A stretch of 64,000 nucleotides of DNA from Streptomyces goshikiensis (lineage in GTDB: Bacteria > Actinomycetota > Actinomycetes > Streptomycetales > Streptomycetaceae): assembly GCF_014650555.1 (NCBI RefSeq), contig NZ_BMVE01000011.1, positions 124,001 through 188,000 of the forward strand. The letters are read 5' to 3'. Within the stretch, counting starts at the first letter, position 1. The number at the start of each line of letters is the position of its first letter. This document shows positions 49,162 through 56,812 of the stretch, piece after piece. The position numbers and the translations under genes are program-made. The notes below the pieces were generated by a model. The model was not told the DNA's origin, did not search any database, and saw only the letters and a program-made list of their open reading frames with translations.

Positions 49162-49294
49162 CGCCATGAGACGGAATTGGCACCTTCCCTAGCCGGGGAC
49201 CTCGCTGGTGTCGCCGTGCGGGCGATCGCGAGAACCGACTGGAGGGTTGCCGGGGCTTCAACGGGCCGTGTCCCTCTGCCCCTCTGGATGAGCG
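49162..49294 (-). ncRNA. SAM-I (S-box) riboswitch
   Basis: Read on the minus strand: CCAGAGGGGCAGAGGGAC, then GGCCC, then GAAGCCCCGGCAACC (49259-49245) and GGTGCCAATTCC (about 49183-49172). These are the conserved S-box core, with P2 formed by GGGGC/GCCCC. P1 is probably CGCTCAT (from 49294) with ATGGCG (49167-49162) and a one-base bulge. The same ATGGCG can instead pair with CGCCAT at 49156-49151 or with CGCCAT just before the thrC start (49126-49121), a likely translation switch. Confidence 0.88.
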
Positions 49295-49477
49295 GTATGG
49301 CACCGGCGCGCGCTCCATGGCGCGTCCGGGCGTTTGTGCGCGGGGACCCCGGCATGCGGTGGTCCTTCGCGTTGTTCAAGACTGTAACCGAAGGTGCGGA
49401 TGGTTGAGACAGCCGTCCGAACCGCGAGATGGATCACTTTTCGGACGAAACCACGGATGAACCAGGGAGTGCAGAAC

Positions 49478-50428
49478 GTGCTGGAAGAGGTGGAGCGCTG
49501 GCTGGCCGACCGCTCCTGGTCCGCAGCCGACCGACCGCTCGACCAGCTGCTGGAGCGGAAACGGGCGGCCGGGACCACGGTCAGCGTGGTGCTGCCCGCG
49601 CTCGACGAGGAGGCCACGGTCGGGGAGATCGTGTCGGTGATCCGGCGCGATCTGATCGACGGGCTGCCGCATCCGCTGGTGGACGAGCTGGTGGTGGTCG
49701 ACTCCGGTTCCACGGACCGGACGGCGGAGGTGGCGGCCAAGGCGGGCGCCCGCGTGGTGCACCGCGACGAGATCCTGCCGCGGCTGCCGGCGCTGCCCGG
49801 CAAGGGCGAGGTGCTGTGGCGCTCGCTGCTGGCGACCAGGGGGGACATCGTCTGCTTCGTCGACGCCGATCTGCGGGACTTCTCGTCCGCCTTCGTCTCC
49901 GGGATCGTCGGCCCGCTGCTGACCGACCCGGGCGTGGAGTTCGTCAAGGCGATGTACGACCGCCCGCTCGGGAACGCCCCGGGCCAGGGCGGGCGGGTCA
50001 CGGAGCTGGTGGCGCGGCCCCTGCTGAACCTGCACTGGCCGCAGCTGGCCGGGTTCGTGCAGCCCCTGGGCGGTGAGTACGCCGTCCGGCGGTCCCTCCT
50101 GGAGCGGCTGCCGTTCCCCGTCGGGTACGGGGTGGAGCTGGGCCTGCTGGTGGACGCGCTGCACACGGTCGGGCTGGAGGCGCTGGCCCAGGTGGACGTG
50201 GGCGTACGGCTGCACCGCCACCAGGACGGCCAGGCGCTGGGCCGGATGGCCGCCGCGATCTACCGGACGGCGCTGGTACGGCTGTCGCGCGGGCACCACG
50301 TACGCCCGGAGCTGACGCAGTTCGAGCGGGGTCCGCAGGGCTTCGTACCGCGGACGTACCCGGTGGACACGGAGGAGCGGCCGCCGATGGCGGGCATCGA
50401 GGAGTACGCGGTCCGCCGCGTGGCGTGA
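49478..50428 (+). CDS. gpgS: Glucosyl-3-phosphoglycerate synthase GpgS (GT81)
   Basis: About 316 residues from a GTG at 49478, chosen because AGGGAG stands 8 nt before it; starts at 49457 and 49394 are open alternatives. GT-A fold: SVVLPALDEEATV, VDSGSTDRTAEVA, the metal-binding CFVDADLRDF and the acceptor-site GRVTELVARPLLNL, QPLGGEYA and GYGVELGLLVD. It transfers glucose from a nucleotide sugar to 3-phosphoglycerate, the first step to glucosylglycerate and, in mycobacteria, methylglucose lipopolysaccharides. It is followed 47 nt later by otsA, suggesting a shared osmolyte role. Confidence 0.9.
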   Translation: MLEEVERWLADRSWSAADRPLDQLLERKRAAGTTVSVVLPALDEEATVGEIVSVIRRDLIDGLPHPLVDELVVVDSGSTDRTAEVAAKAGARVVHRDEILPRLPALPGKGEVLWRSLLATRGDIVCFVDADLRDFSSAFVSGIVGPLLTDPGVEFVKAMYDRPLGNAPGQGGRVTELVARPLLNLHWPQLAGFVQPLGGEYAVRRSLLERLPFPVGYGVELGLLVDALHTVGLEALAQVDVGVRLHRHQDGQALGRMAAAIYRTALVRLSRGHHVRPELTQFERGPQGFVPRTYPVDTEERPPMAGIEEYAVRRVA

Positions 50429-50463
50429 GCGGGAACTCACGTTTGAGCAGGGGCGGCCGGGGC

Positions 50464-50469
50464 TAGGTT
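50464..50469 (+). promoter_or_regulatory. -10 box of otsA (leaderless)
   Basis: TAGGTT, GGCCGC, ATG: 6-nt spacing. Confidence 0.5.
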
Positions 50470-50475
50470 GGCCGC

Positions 50476-51846
50476 ATGGCCTCTTCGGTACTCGTCGCCG
50501 CGAACCGCGGCCCCCTCTCGTACGCCCTCGCCGCCGACGGCGCCCTCACGGCCCGGCGCGGCGGGGGCGGTCTCGTCTCCGGTCTCTCCGCGGCGCTGGC
50601 GAAACAGCCGGACGCGGTGTGGATCTGCGCGGCGCTCTCGGAGGCCGACCGGGAGGCGGTCCGCCGGGGCGTGTCCGAACCCGGCGTCCGGATGCTGGAC
50701 ATCGACGAGACGGTGTACGACGACGCGTACAACGGCATCGCGAACTCGGTGCTGTGGTTCACGCACCACCACCTGTACGACATCCCGACGGCGCCCGTCT
50801 TCGACGCGGAGTTCCGGCGCCGCTGGGACTCCTACGTGGCCTACAACCACGCGTTCGCACGGGCCCTGGCCGAGGAGGCCGCCGAGGGCGCGGCGGTGCT
50901 GGTGCAGGACTACCACCTGGCCCTGGTGCCCGGCGCCCTGCGCGAGCTGCGCCCGGACCTGCGGATCAGCCACTTCACGCACACCCCGTGGGCCTCGCCG
51001 GACTTCCTGGACATGCTGCCGGGCGACGTCCGGCGGCAGCTGATGCGGGGGATGCTCGGGGCGGACGTGGCGGGGTTCCACACCCGGGCGTGGGCGGACG
51101 GCTTCCTGGCCTGCGCGCAGCCGCAGGGCCCCGGGAGCACGGAGGTGGCCGTGTTCCCGCTCGGCGTGGACGGGGACGACCTGCGGGAGCTGGCGCACCG
51201 GCCGGAGGTCGAGGACCGGCTGGCGGAGCTGCGGGCGGAGGTCGGGGACCGCAAGGCGATCGTCCGGGTGGACCGGACGGAGCTGTCGAAGAACATCGTG
51301 CGCGGGCTGCTGGCGTACCGGGAGCTGCTGACCGTCCACCCCGAGTGGCGGGGCCGGGTGGTGCACCTGGCGTCGGCGTACCCCTCCCGGCAGGACCTGG
51401 CGGTGTACCGCGCCTACACGGAGGCGGTCGCGGAGCTGGCGGAGCGGATCAACGCGGAGTTCGGGACGCAGGACTGGCAGCCGGTGCTGGTGTCGGTGAA
51501 GGACGACTTCGCGCGCTCCCTGGCGGCGTACCGGATGGCGGACGTGGCGCTGGTGAACCCGGTGCGGGACGGCATGAACCTGGTGGCGAAGGAGATCCCG
51601 GTCGTCTCGGACGGCGGCTGCGCGCTGGTGCTGTCCACCGGGGCGGGGGCGTACGGGGAGCTGCGCGAGGACGCGCTGACGGTGAACCCCTTCGACGTGA
51701 CGGAGACGGCGCGGGCCCTGCACACGGCCCTGTCGATGCCGGTGGCGGAGCGGGCGGAGCGCACCGGGCGCCTGGCCGCGGCGGCGACGGCCCTCCCCCC
51801 GTCGGCCTGGTTCGAGGCCCAGCTCACCGCGCTGCGCGGCGGGTGA
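50476..51846 (+). CDS. otsA: Trehalose-6-phosphate synthase OtsA (GT20)
   Basis: 456 residues, GT-B fold. LVAANRGPLSY and GGGGLVSGL open the acceptor domain. VLVQDYHLALVPGALRE, FTHTPWAS, VDRTELSKNIVRGL (the Arg-Lys pair for the donor phosphates) and VNPVRDGMNLVAKE (donor site) follow. It makes trehalose-6-phosphate from glucose-6-phosphate and a glucosyl nucleotide; Streptomyces enzymes of this group are reported to prefer GDP-glucose, which cannot be decided here. HTPW replaces the HIPFP of E. coli OtsA. It converges on otsB with only 12 nt between stops. Confidence 0.9.
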   Translation: MASSVLVAANRGPLSYALAADGALTARRGGGGLVSGLSAALAKQPDAVWICAALSEADREAVRRGVSEPGVRMLDIDETVYDDAYNGIANSVLWFTHHHLYDIPTAPVFDAEFRRRWDSYVAYNHAFARALAEEAAEGAAVLVQDYHLALVPGALRELRPDLRISHFTHTPWASPDFLDMLPGDVRRQLMRGMLGADVAGFHTRAWADGFLACAQPQGPGSTEVAVFPLGVDGDDLRELAHRPEVEDRLAELRAEVGDRKAIVRVDRTELSKNIVRGLLAYRELLTVHPEWRGRVVHLASAYPSRQDLAVYRAYTEAVAELAERINAEFGTQDWQPVLVSVKDDFARSLAAYRMADVALVNPVRDGMNLVAKEIPVVSDGGCALVLSTGAGAYGELREDALTVNPFDVTETARALHTALSMPVAERAERTGRLAAAATALPPSAWFEAQLTALRGG

Positions 51847-51858
51847 GCGGGGCCGGGC

Positions 51859-52707
51859 TCAGCCCTTGAGGGTGGCGGCCAGGTCGGCCAGGTAGGAGGC
51901 GACGGCGGCCGGGCCGGGCAGCACCAGGTCGGCGCGGGCGGCGAGCTCGGGGACCTCCGCCGAGCCGCTGCAGACCAGCAGCCCCGGCAGGCCGTCCGTA
52001 CGGAGCTTCTCGACGGCGGCGTAGGCGGCCAGGTCCCCGAGGTCGTCGCCGGCGTACAGCACCGCCTCGGCGCCCGTCTCGGCGAGGTATTCGGTGAGGG
52101 CGACGCCCTTGTCCATGCCGGGCGGCCGCAGCTCCAGCACCGCGCGGCCCGGCTCCACCATCAGCCCGTGCCGCGCCGCCAGCTCCGCCAGCGGCTCCCG
52201 CAGCGCGGCGAACGCGGCGTCCGGGTCGGCGGCGCGCCGGGTGTGGACGGCCAGCGCCCGGCCCTTCTCCTCGATCCAGGTGCCGCGCCAGGCGCCGATC
52301 CCGTCGAGGAACCCCGGCAGCTCGGCGCGTACGGCGGCGACCCCGGGGTGCTCGGCCGGCGCGTGCACGATCCCGCTGACCGCGTCCCACCGCTCGGCCC
52401 CGTAGTGGCCGAGGACCACCAGGTGCTCCAGCCCCGGCACGCCCGCGAACCCTCCGTAGCGCACCGCGACCCCGGCGGGCCGGCCGGTGATCACCGCGAC
52501 GGACGCCACCTCGGGCGCGAGCGCGGACAGGGCCGGCACGGCCGCGGCGTGGGCCCGCGCCTGGTCCGGGTCGGGCACGATGTCGGCGAGGGTGCCGTCG
52601 AAGTCGAGGGCGACGACGGACCGGCGGGGCACTCTGAGCAGGGCTTCGAGCCCCTCGCGCCCGGCGGCGGTGACGGGCATCGGCAGGCTGTGCGGATGGC
52701 TCCCCAT
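51859..52707 (-). CDS. otsB: Trehalose-6-phosphate phosphatase OtsB
   Basis: 282 residues from the ATG at 52707; an in-frame ATG at 52737 lies upstream of a TAGGGT box placed 7 nt before 52707. HAD-fold: VVALDFDGTLADIVPDPD with the nucleophile Asp, VAVITGRPA, WIEEKGRALAVHTRRA (OtsB-specific cap region), KGVALTEYL and VLYAGDDLGD. It removes phosphate from trehalose-6-phosphate. It is unusual in facing otsA rather than being downstream of it, so each half of the pathway has its own promoter. Confidence 0.93.
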   Translation of the reverse strand: MGSHPHSLPMPVTAAGREGLEALLRVPRRSVVALDFDGTLADIVPDPDQARAHAAAVPALSALAPEVASVAVITGRPAGVAVRYGGFAGVPGLEHLVVLGHYGAERWDAVSGIVHAPAEHPGVAAVRAELPGFLDGIGAWRGTWIEEKGRALAVHTRRAADPDAAFAALREPLAELAARHGLMVEPGRAVLELRPPGMDKGVALTEYLAETGAEAVLYAGDDLGDLAAYAAVEKLRTDGLPGLLVCSGSAEVPELAARADLVLPGPAAVASYLADLAATLKG

Positions 52708-52714
52708 ACGGACG

Positions 52715-52720
52715 ACCCTA
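52715..52720 (-). promoter_or_regulatory. -10 box of otsB (leaderless)
   Basis: TAGGGT on the minus strand, 7 nt before the ATG at 52707. The adjoining 52740-52870 gap holds several GCGAAGCCCGGG-like short repeats and no gene. Confidence 0.5.
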
Positions 52721-52873
52721 ACGGCCCAGCGGGGCAACGGCTACGGCGCGCGACGAACCGGGGAACCCGGCGGAGCCCCGCGGCCCGGCGCAGCCCGGGG
52801 ACCCGGCGGCCGGCGAAGCCCGGGTCACGGGCGCGGGCCCGGCGAAGCCCGGGGGCGAGGGCGCAGCCCGGCG

Positions 52874-53110
52874 CTAGCGCCTCGCGCGCTGCGCCTCGCG
52901 GATCCGGCGCAGGCGGTTGACCGTCCCCGGCGCGTGGGCCAGCGCCCGGGGGTCGTCCATCAGCGCGTTGAGCAGCTGGTAGTACCGGACCGGGGCCATG
53001 CCCAGCCCTTCCCGTATGGCCCGTTCCTTCGCGCCGGGGCCCGGCCAGGTGCGTCCCTCGTACGCGAGCACCGCGGCCTCCGTGGCCGTCAGCCGCCCCT
53101 CGTCCGTCAT
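52874..53110 (-). CDS. DUF3263-family protein
   Basis: 78 residues: LTATEAAVLAYEGRTWPGPGAKERAIREGLGMAPVRYYQLLNALMDDP is the DUF3263 core, a small helical actinobacterial domain. The order of helices (an A-x-L-x-x-E start, a turn at GMAPVRYYQLL, then a basic tail NRLRRIREAQRARR) looks like a helix-turn-helix, so DNA binding is plausible but unproven. TAACCT stands 6 nt before the ATG. The sugar-binding lipoprotein gene begins just upstream and is read in the same direction. Confidence 0.87.
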   Translation of the reverse strand: MTDEGRLTATEAAVLAYEGRTWPGPGAKERAIREGLGMAPVRYYQLLNALMDDPRALAHAPGTVNRLRRIREAQRARR

Positions 53111-53116
53111 ACGGCC

Positions 53117-53122
53117 AGGTTA
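53117..53122 (-). promoter_or_regulatory. -10 box of the DUF3263 gene
   Basis: TAACCT on the minus strand with a 6-nt gap to the ATG at 53110. Confidence 0.45.
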
Positions 53123-53153
53123 ACGCCGCCCACCGACAGGCGGCGCGGGCGCC

Positions 53154-54458
53154 TCAGCGGCCCCCGTCCTGCGCCCGCGCCGACGCCGCGATGTCCTCCA
53201 GGACCTTCTCCGGCTGTCCGCCCGGCTGCACGGCCTTGCCGATCTTCGTCTTCACGTCCTCGCTGACACCGGCCCAGGACTTCTTGCCGGCCGGGTACAG
53301 CCGCGAGTTCGGCAGGGCCGTCAGGAAGGTCCTCAGCTGGGCCGAGGAGCCGCCCGCGCTGCCTTCCACTGCCCGGAAGCCGCTCGTGGTGACCGGCAGC
53401 AGGTCGTACTTGTTCGTGAAGGCGGTCACGTTCTTCGACTCGTAGAGGTAGTCGAGGAACTTCCCGGACTCCTTGCGGTGCCCGTTCTTGAACGCCATCA
53501 CCCAGTCGGCGACGCCCATCGTCGGGTGCTCGGTGCCGTCGGCGGTCGGCATGGCGACCATGCCGAACTTCACGCCCTTCGCCGCGGCCTGCTTCATCAG
53601 CGTGGGGTGCCCGTTGAGCATGCCCACCTCGCCGCGCGTGAACGCGTCGAAGGCGTCCTGCCGGTTGAGCTTGCCCGGCTCCGTCGGCCCGGTCAGACCC
53701 TGTCCGACCAGCTTGTCGCGCAGGTACTCGAAGGTCTTGACGTTCTCGGCGGAGTCGATGGCGTACGACTCCTCGTTGTCGGTGTAGCCGCCACCGCCGG
53801 ACAGCAGCCACATCATCGTCTCGGCCTGCGCCTCCTCGCGGCCCAGCGGCAGCGCGAAGGGGGTCTGGACGTTCGCGGCCTTGAGCTTCTTGGCCGCGGC
53901 CTCCAGCTCGGCCCAGCTCTTGGGCTGCCAGCCGCCCTTGGCGTCCTTGCCGAGCACGCCCGCGTCCGTCAGCAGCTTCTCGTTGTAGAAGAGCAGCCGG
54001 GTGCTGGCCACGAACGGCATGCCGTACTGGTCCCCCTTGACCTTGCCCGCGTCGGCGAGCGGCGCGAGGAAGTCGGCCTCGGTCTGTACGGAGAGCAGTT
54101 CCTCGGCCGTGTACAGCTTGTCGGCCTCCGCGTAGTCGGCGTAGGCGCCGATCTGCGCGATGTCGGGGGCCTTGCCGGCCTTGACCATGGCGGCGACCTT
54201 GGCGTCGACCTCCGACCAGGAGTAGACGCTCACCTCGACCTTGACGCCGGGGTGCTCCTCCTCGAAGCCGGCGGCGAGGTCCTTCCAGTAGCCCTTCGAG
54301 GTGTTCTGCGGATTGTCCCCGTAGTCGGCCGCCACGACCCGCAGGGTCACCTCGTTGTCCCCGGAGAGGCCCGGCAGGCTTCCGCAGCCCGTCAGCATCA
54401 CGGCGGTCAGGCTCAGCGCGACGCCGGTCGCGGCCGGCCTCAGGTAACGGCCCTTCAC
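53154..54458 (-). CDS. Sugar-binding lipoprotein of an ABC importer (nag locus)
   Basis: 434 residues from a GTG at 54458. The signal peptide ends in the lipobox MLTGC (Cys25), so it is tethered outside the membrane. The mature part is a family 1 solute-binding protein: VTLRVVAADYGDNPQN, then GKAPDIAQIGAYADYA, STRLLFYNEKLL and FTRGEVGMLNGHPTLM. Membrane components are not adjacent, so it must use permeases and an ATPase (perhaps MsiK) from elsewhere. It is divergent from nagK, and a DasR-like site lies in its promoter, which suggests N-acetylglucosamine or chito-oligosaccharide as ligand. Confidence 0.88.
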   Translation of the reverse strand: MKGRYLRPAATGVALSLTAVMLTGCGSLPGLSGDNEVTLRVVAADYGDNPQNTSKGYWKDLAAGFEEEHPGVKVEVSVYSWSEVDAKVAAMVKAGKAPDIAQIGAYADYAEADKLYTAEELLSVQTEADFLAPLADAGKVKGDQYGMPFVASTRLLFYNEKLLTDAGVLGKDAKGGWQPKSWAELEAAAKKLKAANVQTPFALPLGREEAQAETMMWLLSGGGGYTDNEESYAIDSAENVKTFEYLRDKLVGQGLTGPTEPGKLNRQDAFDAFTRGEVGMLNGHPTLMKQAAAKGVKFGMVAMPTADGTEHPTMGVADWVMAFKNGHRKESGKFLDYLYESKNVTAFTNKYDLLPVTTSGFRAVEGSAGGSSAQLRTFLTALPNSRLYPAGKKSWAGVSEDVKTKIGKAVQPGGQPEKVLEDIAASARAQDGGR

Positions 54459-54496
54459 AGTTCTCGTTCCACTCCCTGTTGTACGTACGATCAACG

Positions 54497-54512
54497 TAAG
54501 GTCTACACCACT
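54497..54512. promoter_or_regulatory. DasR-like operator (dre) of the lipoprotein gene
   Basis: TAAGGTCTACACCACT matches the dre consensus ACTGGTCTAGACCAGT at 11 of 16 positions, centred on GGTCTACACC. It lies 39-54 nt before the lipoprotein start. Confidence 0.6.
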
Positions 54513-54570
54513 TTGGCGGCTCGGCCACATCGGGCTCCGATTTTGTATGGCGCCTCAACAATCACCCCCC

Positions 54571-54586
54571 AATGGACTAGACCTTT
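54571..54586. promoter_or_regulatory. DasR-like operator (dre) of nagKA
   Basis: AATGGACTAGACCTTT matches the dre consensus at 12 of 16 positions and keeps the CTAGACC core. It lies 29-44 nt before nagK. Confidence 0.7.
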
Positions 54587-54614
54587 CCCCGCCGAGCACG
54601 CCAGACTGTCTTCC

Positions 54615-55568
54615 GTGAAACCCGTGAAACACGTCATCGCGCACGTCATCGCCCTCGATGTGGGCGGCACCGGGATGAAGGCCGCCCTCATCGCCGGGGA
54701 CGGCACCCTGCTGCACCAGGCGCGCCGCGCCACGGACCGCGAGCGCGGCCCCGAGGCCGTCGTGGAGACGATCCTGGACTTCGCCGCCGAGCTCCTGGAG
54801 CTCGGCCGCGAGCGCTTCGGCACGGCCGCCTCGGCCGCCGGCGTCGCCGTCCCCGGCATCGTCGACGCCGACCGCGGCATCGCCGTCTACGCGGCGAACC
54901 TGGGCTGGCGCGACGTCCCGCTGCGCGAGCGGCTCAGCACCCGCCTCGGCGGCATCCCGGTCTCCCTCGGCCACGACGTCCGCACGGGAGGACTCGCCGA
55001 GGGCCGCATCGGCGCCGGCCGCGGCGCCGACCGGTTCCTGTTCGTCCCCCTCGGCACCGGCATCGCCGGCGCCATCGGCATCGCCGGCCGCATCGAGGCC
55101 GGGGCGCACGGCTACGCGGGCGAGATCGGGCACATCGTGGTGCGCCCCGGCGGCCCCGCCTGCGGCTGCGGCCAGCACGGCTGCCTGGAGACCCTGGCCT
55201 CAGCCGCCGCCGTCAGCCGCGCCTGGGCCGCCGCCTGCGGCGACCCCGGGGCCGACGCGGCCGACTGCGCCGAGGCCGTCGAGTCCGGCGACGACCGGGC
55301 CCGCGCGGTGTGGCACACGGCGATCGGCGCCCTCGCCGACGGCCTGGTCACCGCCATCACCCTGCTGGACCCCCGCACGCTGATCATCGGTGGCGGGCTC
55401 GCCGAGGCCGGGGAAACCTTGTTCACACCGCTTCGGGCCGCCGTCGGGGAACGCGTCACGTTCCAGCGGCTGCCCGAGATCGTTCCGGCGGCCCTCGGGG
55501 ACACCGCCGGATGCCTGGGCGCAGGGCTGCTCGCCTGGGACCTACTCGCCACGGAGGTACCTGCCTGA
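54615..55568 (+). CDS. nagK: N-acetylglucosamine kinase NagK (ROK family)
   Basis: 317 residues from the GTG at 54615. IALDVGGTGMKAALI binds ATP; VPLGTGIAGAI lies near the sugar site; CGCGQHGCLET is the ROK zinc motif (C-x-C-x4-C) with the catalytic-side Glu. It phosphorylates cytoplasmic GlcNAc to GlcNAc-6-P. The stop TGA shares its last A with the ATG of nagA, so translation is coupled. A dre-like site upstream predicts control by DasR. Confidence 0.92.
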   Translation: MKPVKHVIAHVIALDVGGTGMKAALIAGDGTLLHQARRATDRERGPEAVVETILDFAAELLELGRERFGTAASAAGVAVPGIVDADRGIAVYAANLGWRDVPLRERLSTRLGGIPVSLGHDVRTGGLAEGRIGAGRGADRFLFVPLGTGIAGAIGIAGRIEAGAHGYAGEIGHIVVRPGGPACGCGQHGCLETLASAAAVSRAWAAACGDPGADAADCAEAVESGDDRARAVWHTAIGALADGLVTAITLLDPRTLIIGGGLAEAGETLFTPLRAAVGERVTFQRLPEIVPAALGDTAGCLGAGLLAWDLLATEVPA

Positions 55569-56719
55569 TGTCCGGAAGCGCACACAGCACCGTTCTCTCC
55601 GGCGCCAGGGTGGTGCTGCCCACCGGAACCGTGGCGAACGGCCGCGTCATCGTCGAGGGCGAGCGCATCGCCGGCAGCGCCCACGAGGGGGCCCGCACCG
55701 TCGACCTGACCGGGCACTGGATCGTCCCCGGCTTCGTCGACATGCACAACCACGGCGGCGGCGGCGCCTCCTTCACCTCCGGCACCGCCGAGGACGTCCT
55801 GCGGGGCGTACGGACCCACCGCGAGCACGGCACGACCACCCTCGTCGCCTCCACCGTCACCGACGACCTGGCCGAGCTGGCCCGCCGCGCCGGACTGCTC
55901 GCCGAGCTCACCCAGCAGGGCGAGATCGCCGGCGTCCACTTCGAGGGCCCCTTCATCAACGCCTGCCGCAAGGGCGCCCACAAGGCGGACCTGCTGCGCG
56001 ACCCCGACCCGGCCGAGGTGCGCAAGCTCGTCGACGCCGCGCACGGCACCGCCAAGATGTTCACCCTGGCCACCGAACTCCCCGGCGGCCTGGACTCCGT
56101 ACGCCTGCTCGCCGAGCACGGGGTCATCGCGGCGATCGGGCACACGGACTCCACCTACGACCAGACCCGCCAGGCCATCGACGCGGGCGCGACCGTCGCC
56201 ACCCACCTCTACAACGCCATGCCGGGCCTGGAACACCGCGCGCCCGGCCCGATCGCCGCGCTGCTGGAGGACGAGCGGGTCACCGTCGAGCTGATCAACG
56301 ACGGTACGCACCTGCACCCGGCGATGCTGGAGCTGGCCTTCCACCACGCGGGCGCGCACCGGGTCGCGCTGATCACCGACGCCATGGACGCGGCCGGCTT
56401 CGGCGACGGGACCTACCACCTCGGCCCGCTGGAGGTCGAGGTCAAGGACGGGGTCGCCCGCCTCGTCGAGGGCGGCTCGATCGCCGGCTCCACGCTGACC
56501 CTGGACACCGCGTTCAAGCGGTCGGTCACCGTCGACAAGCTGCCCGTCGAATCGGTGGTCCAGGCGATCTCCGCGAACCCCGCCCGGCTGCTCGGCCTGT
56601 ACGACCAGGTCGGCTCCCTGGAACCCGGCAAGTACGCGGACCTCGTCGTCCTCGACGCCGGATTCGGGCTCAAGGGCGTCATGCGGCGCGGCGAATGGGT
56701 CGTCAGCCCGCAGGCCTGA
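55568..56719 (+). CDS. nagA: N-acetylglucosamine-6-phosphate deacetylase NagA
   Basis: 383 residues, amidohydrolase (beta/alpha)8 barrel: GFVDMHNHGGGG gives the H-x-H pair, GVHFEGPFIN the metal-binding Glu, IGHTDSTYDQ and VATHLYNAMPGL the histidines, and LITDAMDAAG the catalytic Asp. It converts GlcNAc-6-P to GlcN-6-P and acetate. It begins inside the nagK stop. nagB, the next enzyme, is not in this window. MurQ product from the murQP locus would also feed in here. Confidence 0.96.
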   Translation: MSGSAHSTVLSGARVVLPTGTVANGRVIVEGERIAGSAHEGARTVDLTGHWIVPGFVDMHNHGGGGASFTSGTAEDVLRGVRTHREHGTTTLVASTVTDDLAELARRAGLLAELTQQGEIAGVHFEGPFINACRKGAHKADLLRDPDPAEVRKLVDAAHGTAKMFTLATELPGGLDSVRLLAEHGVIAAIGHTDSTYDQTRQAIDAGATVATHLYNAMPGLEHRAPGPIAALLEDERVTVELINDGTHLHPAMLELAFHHAGAHRVALITDAMDAAGFGDGTYHLGPLEVEVKDGVARLVEGGSIAGSTLTLDTAFKRSVTVDKLPVESVVQAISANPARLLGLYDQVGSLEPGKYADLVVLDAGFGLKGVMRRGEWVVSPQA

Positions 56720-56812
56720 GCGGGCCGGTGAGGACGGCGGCCGGCCTGCGGGACTGGGCGGACCGCCGTCTGTTTGGCATGATCCCGGCACACACCGAGA
56801 CCGAGGCCTGCC

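Noticed and set aside
49143..49167. Upstream ATG codons as the start of the ThrC-like protein
   Set aside because: The ATG at 49167 is part of riboswitch P1 and the extra residues (MAKCAMGKMRRKG) are not family-like; 49119 fits the protein family and spacing from GAAAGGG.
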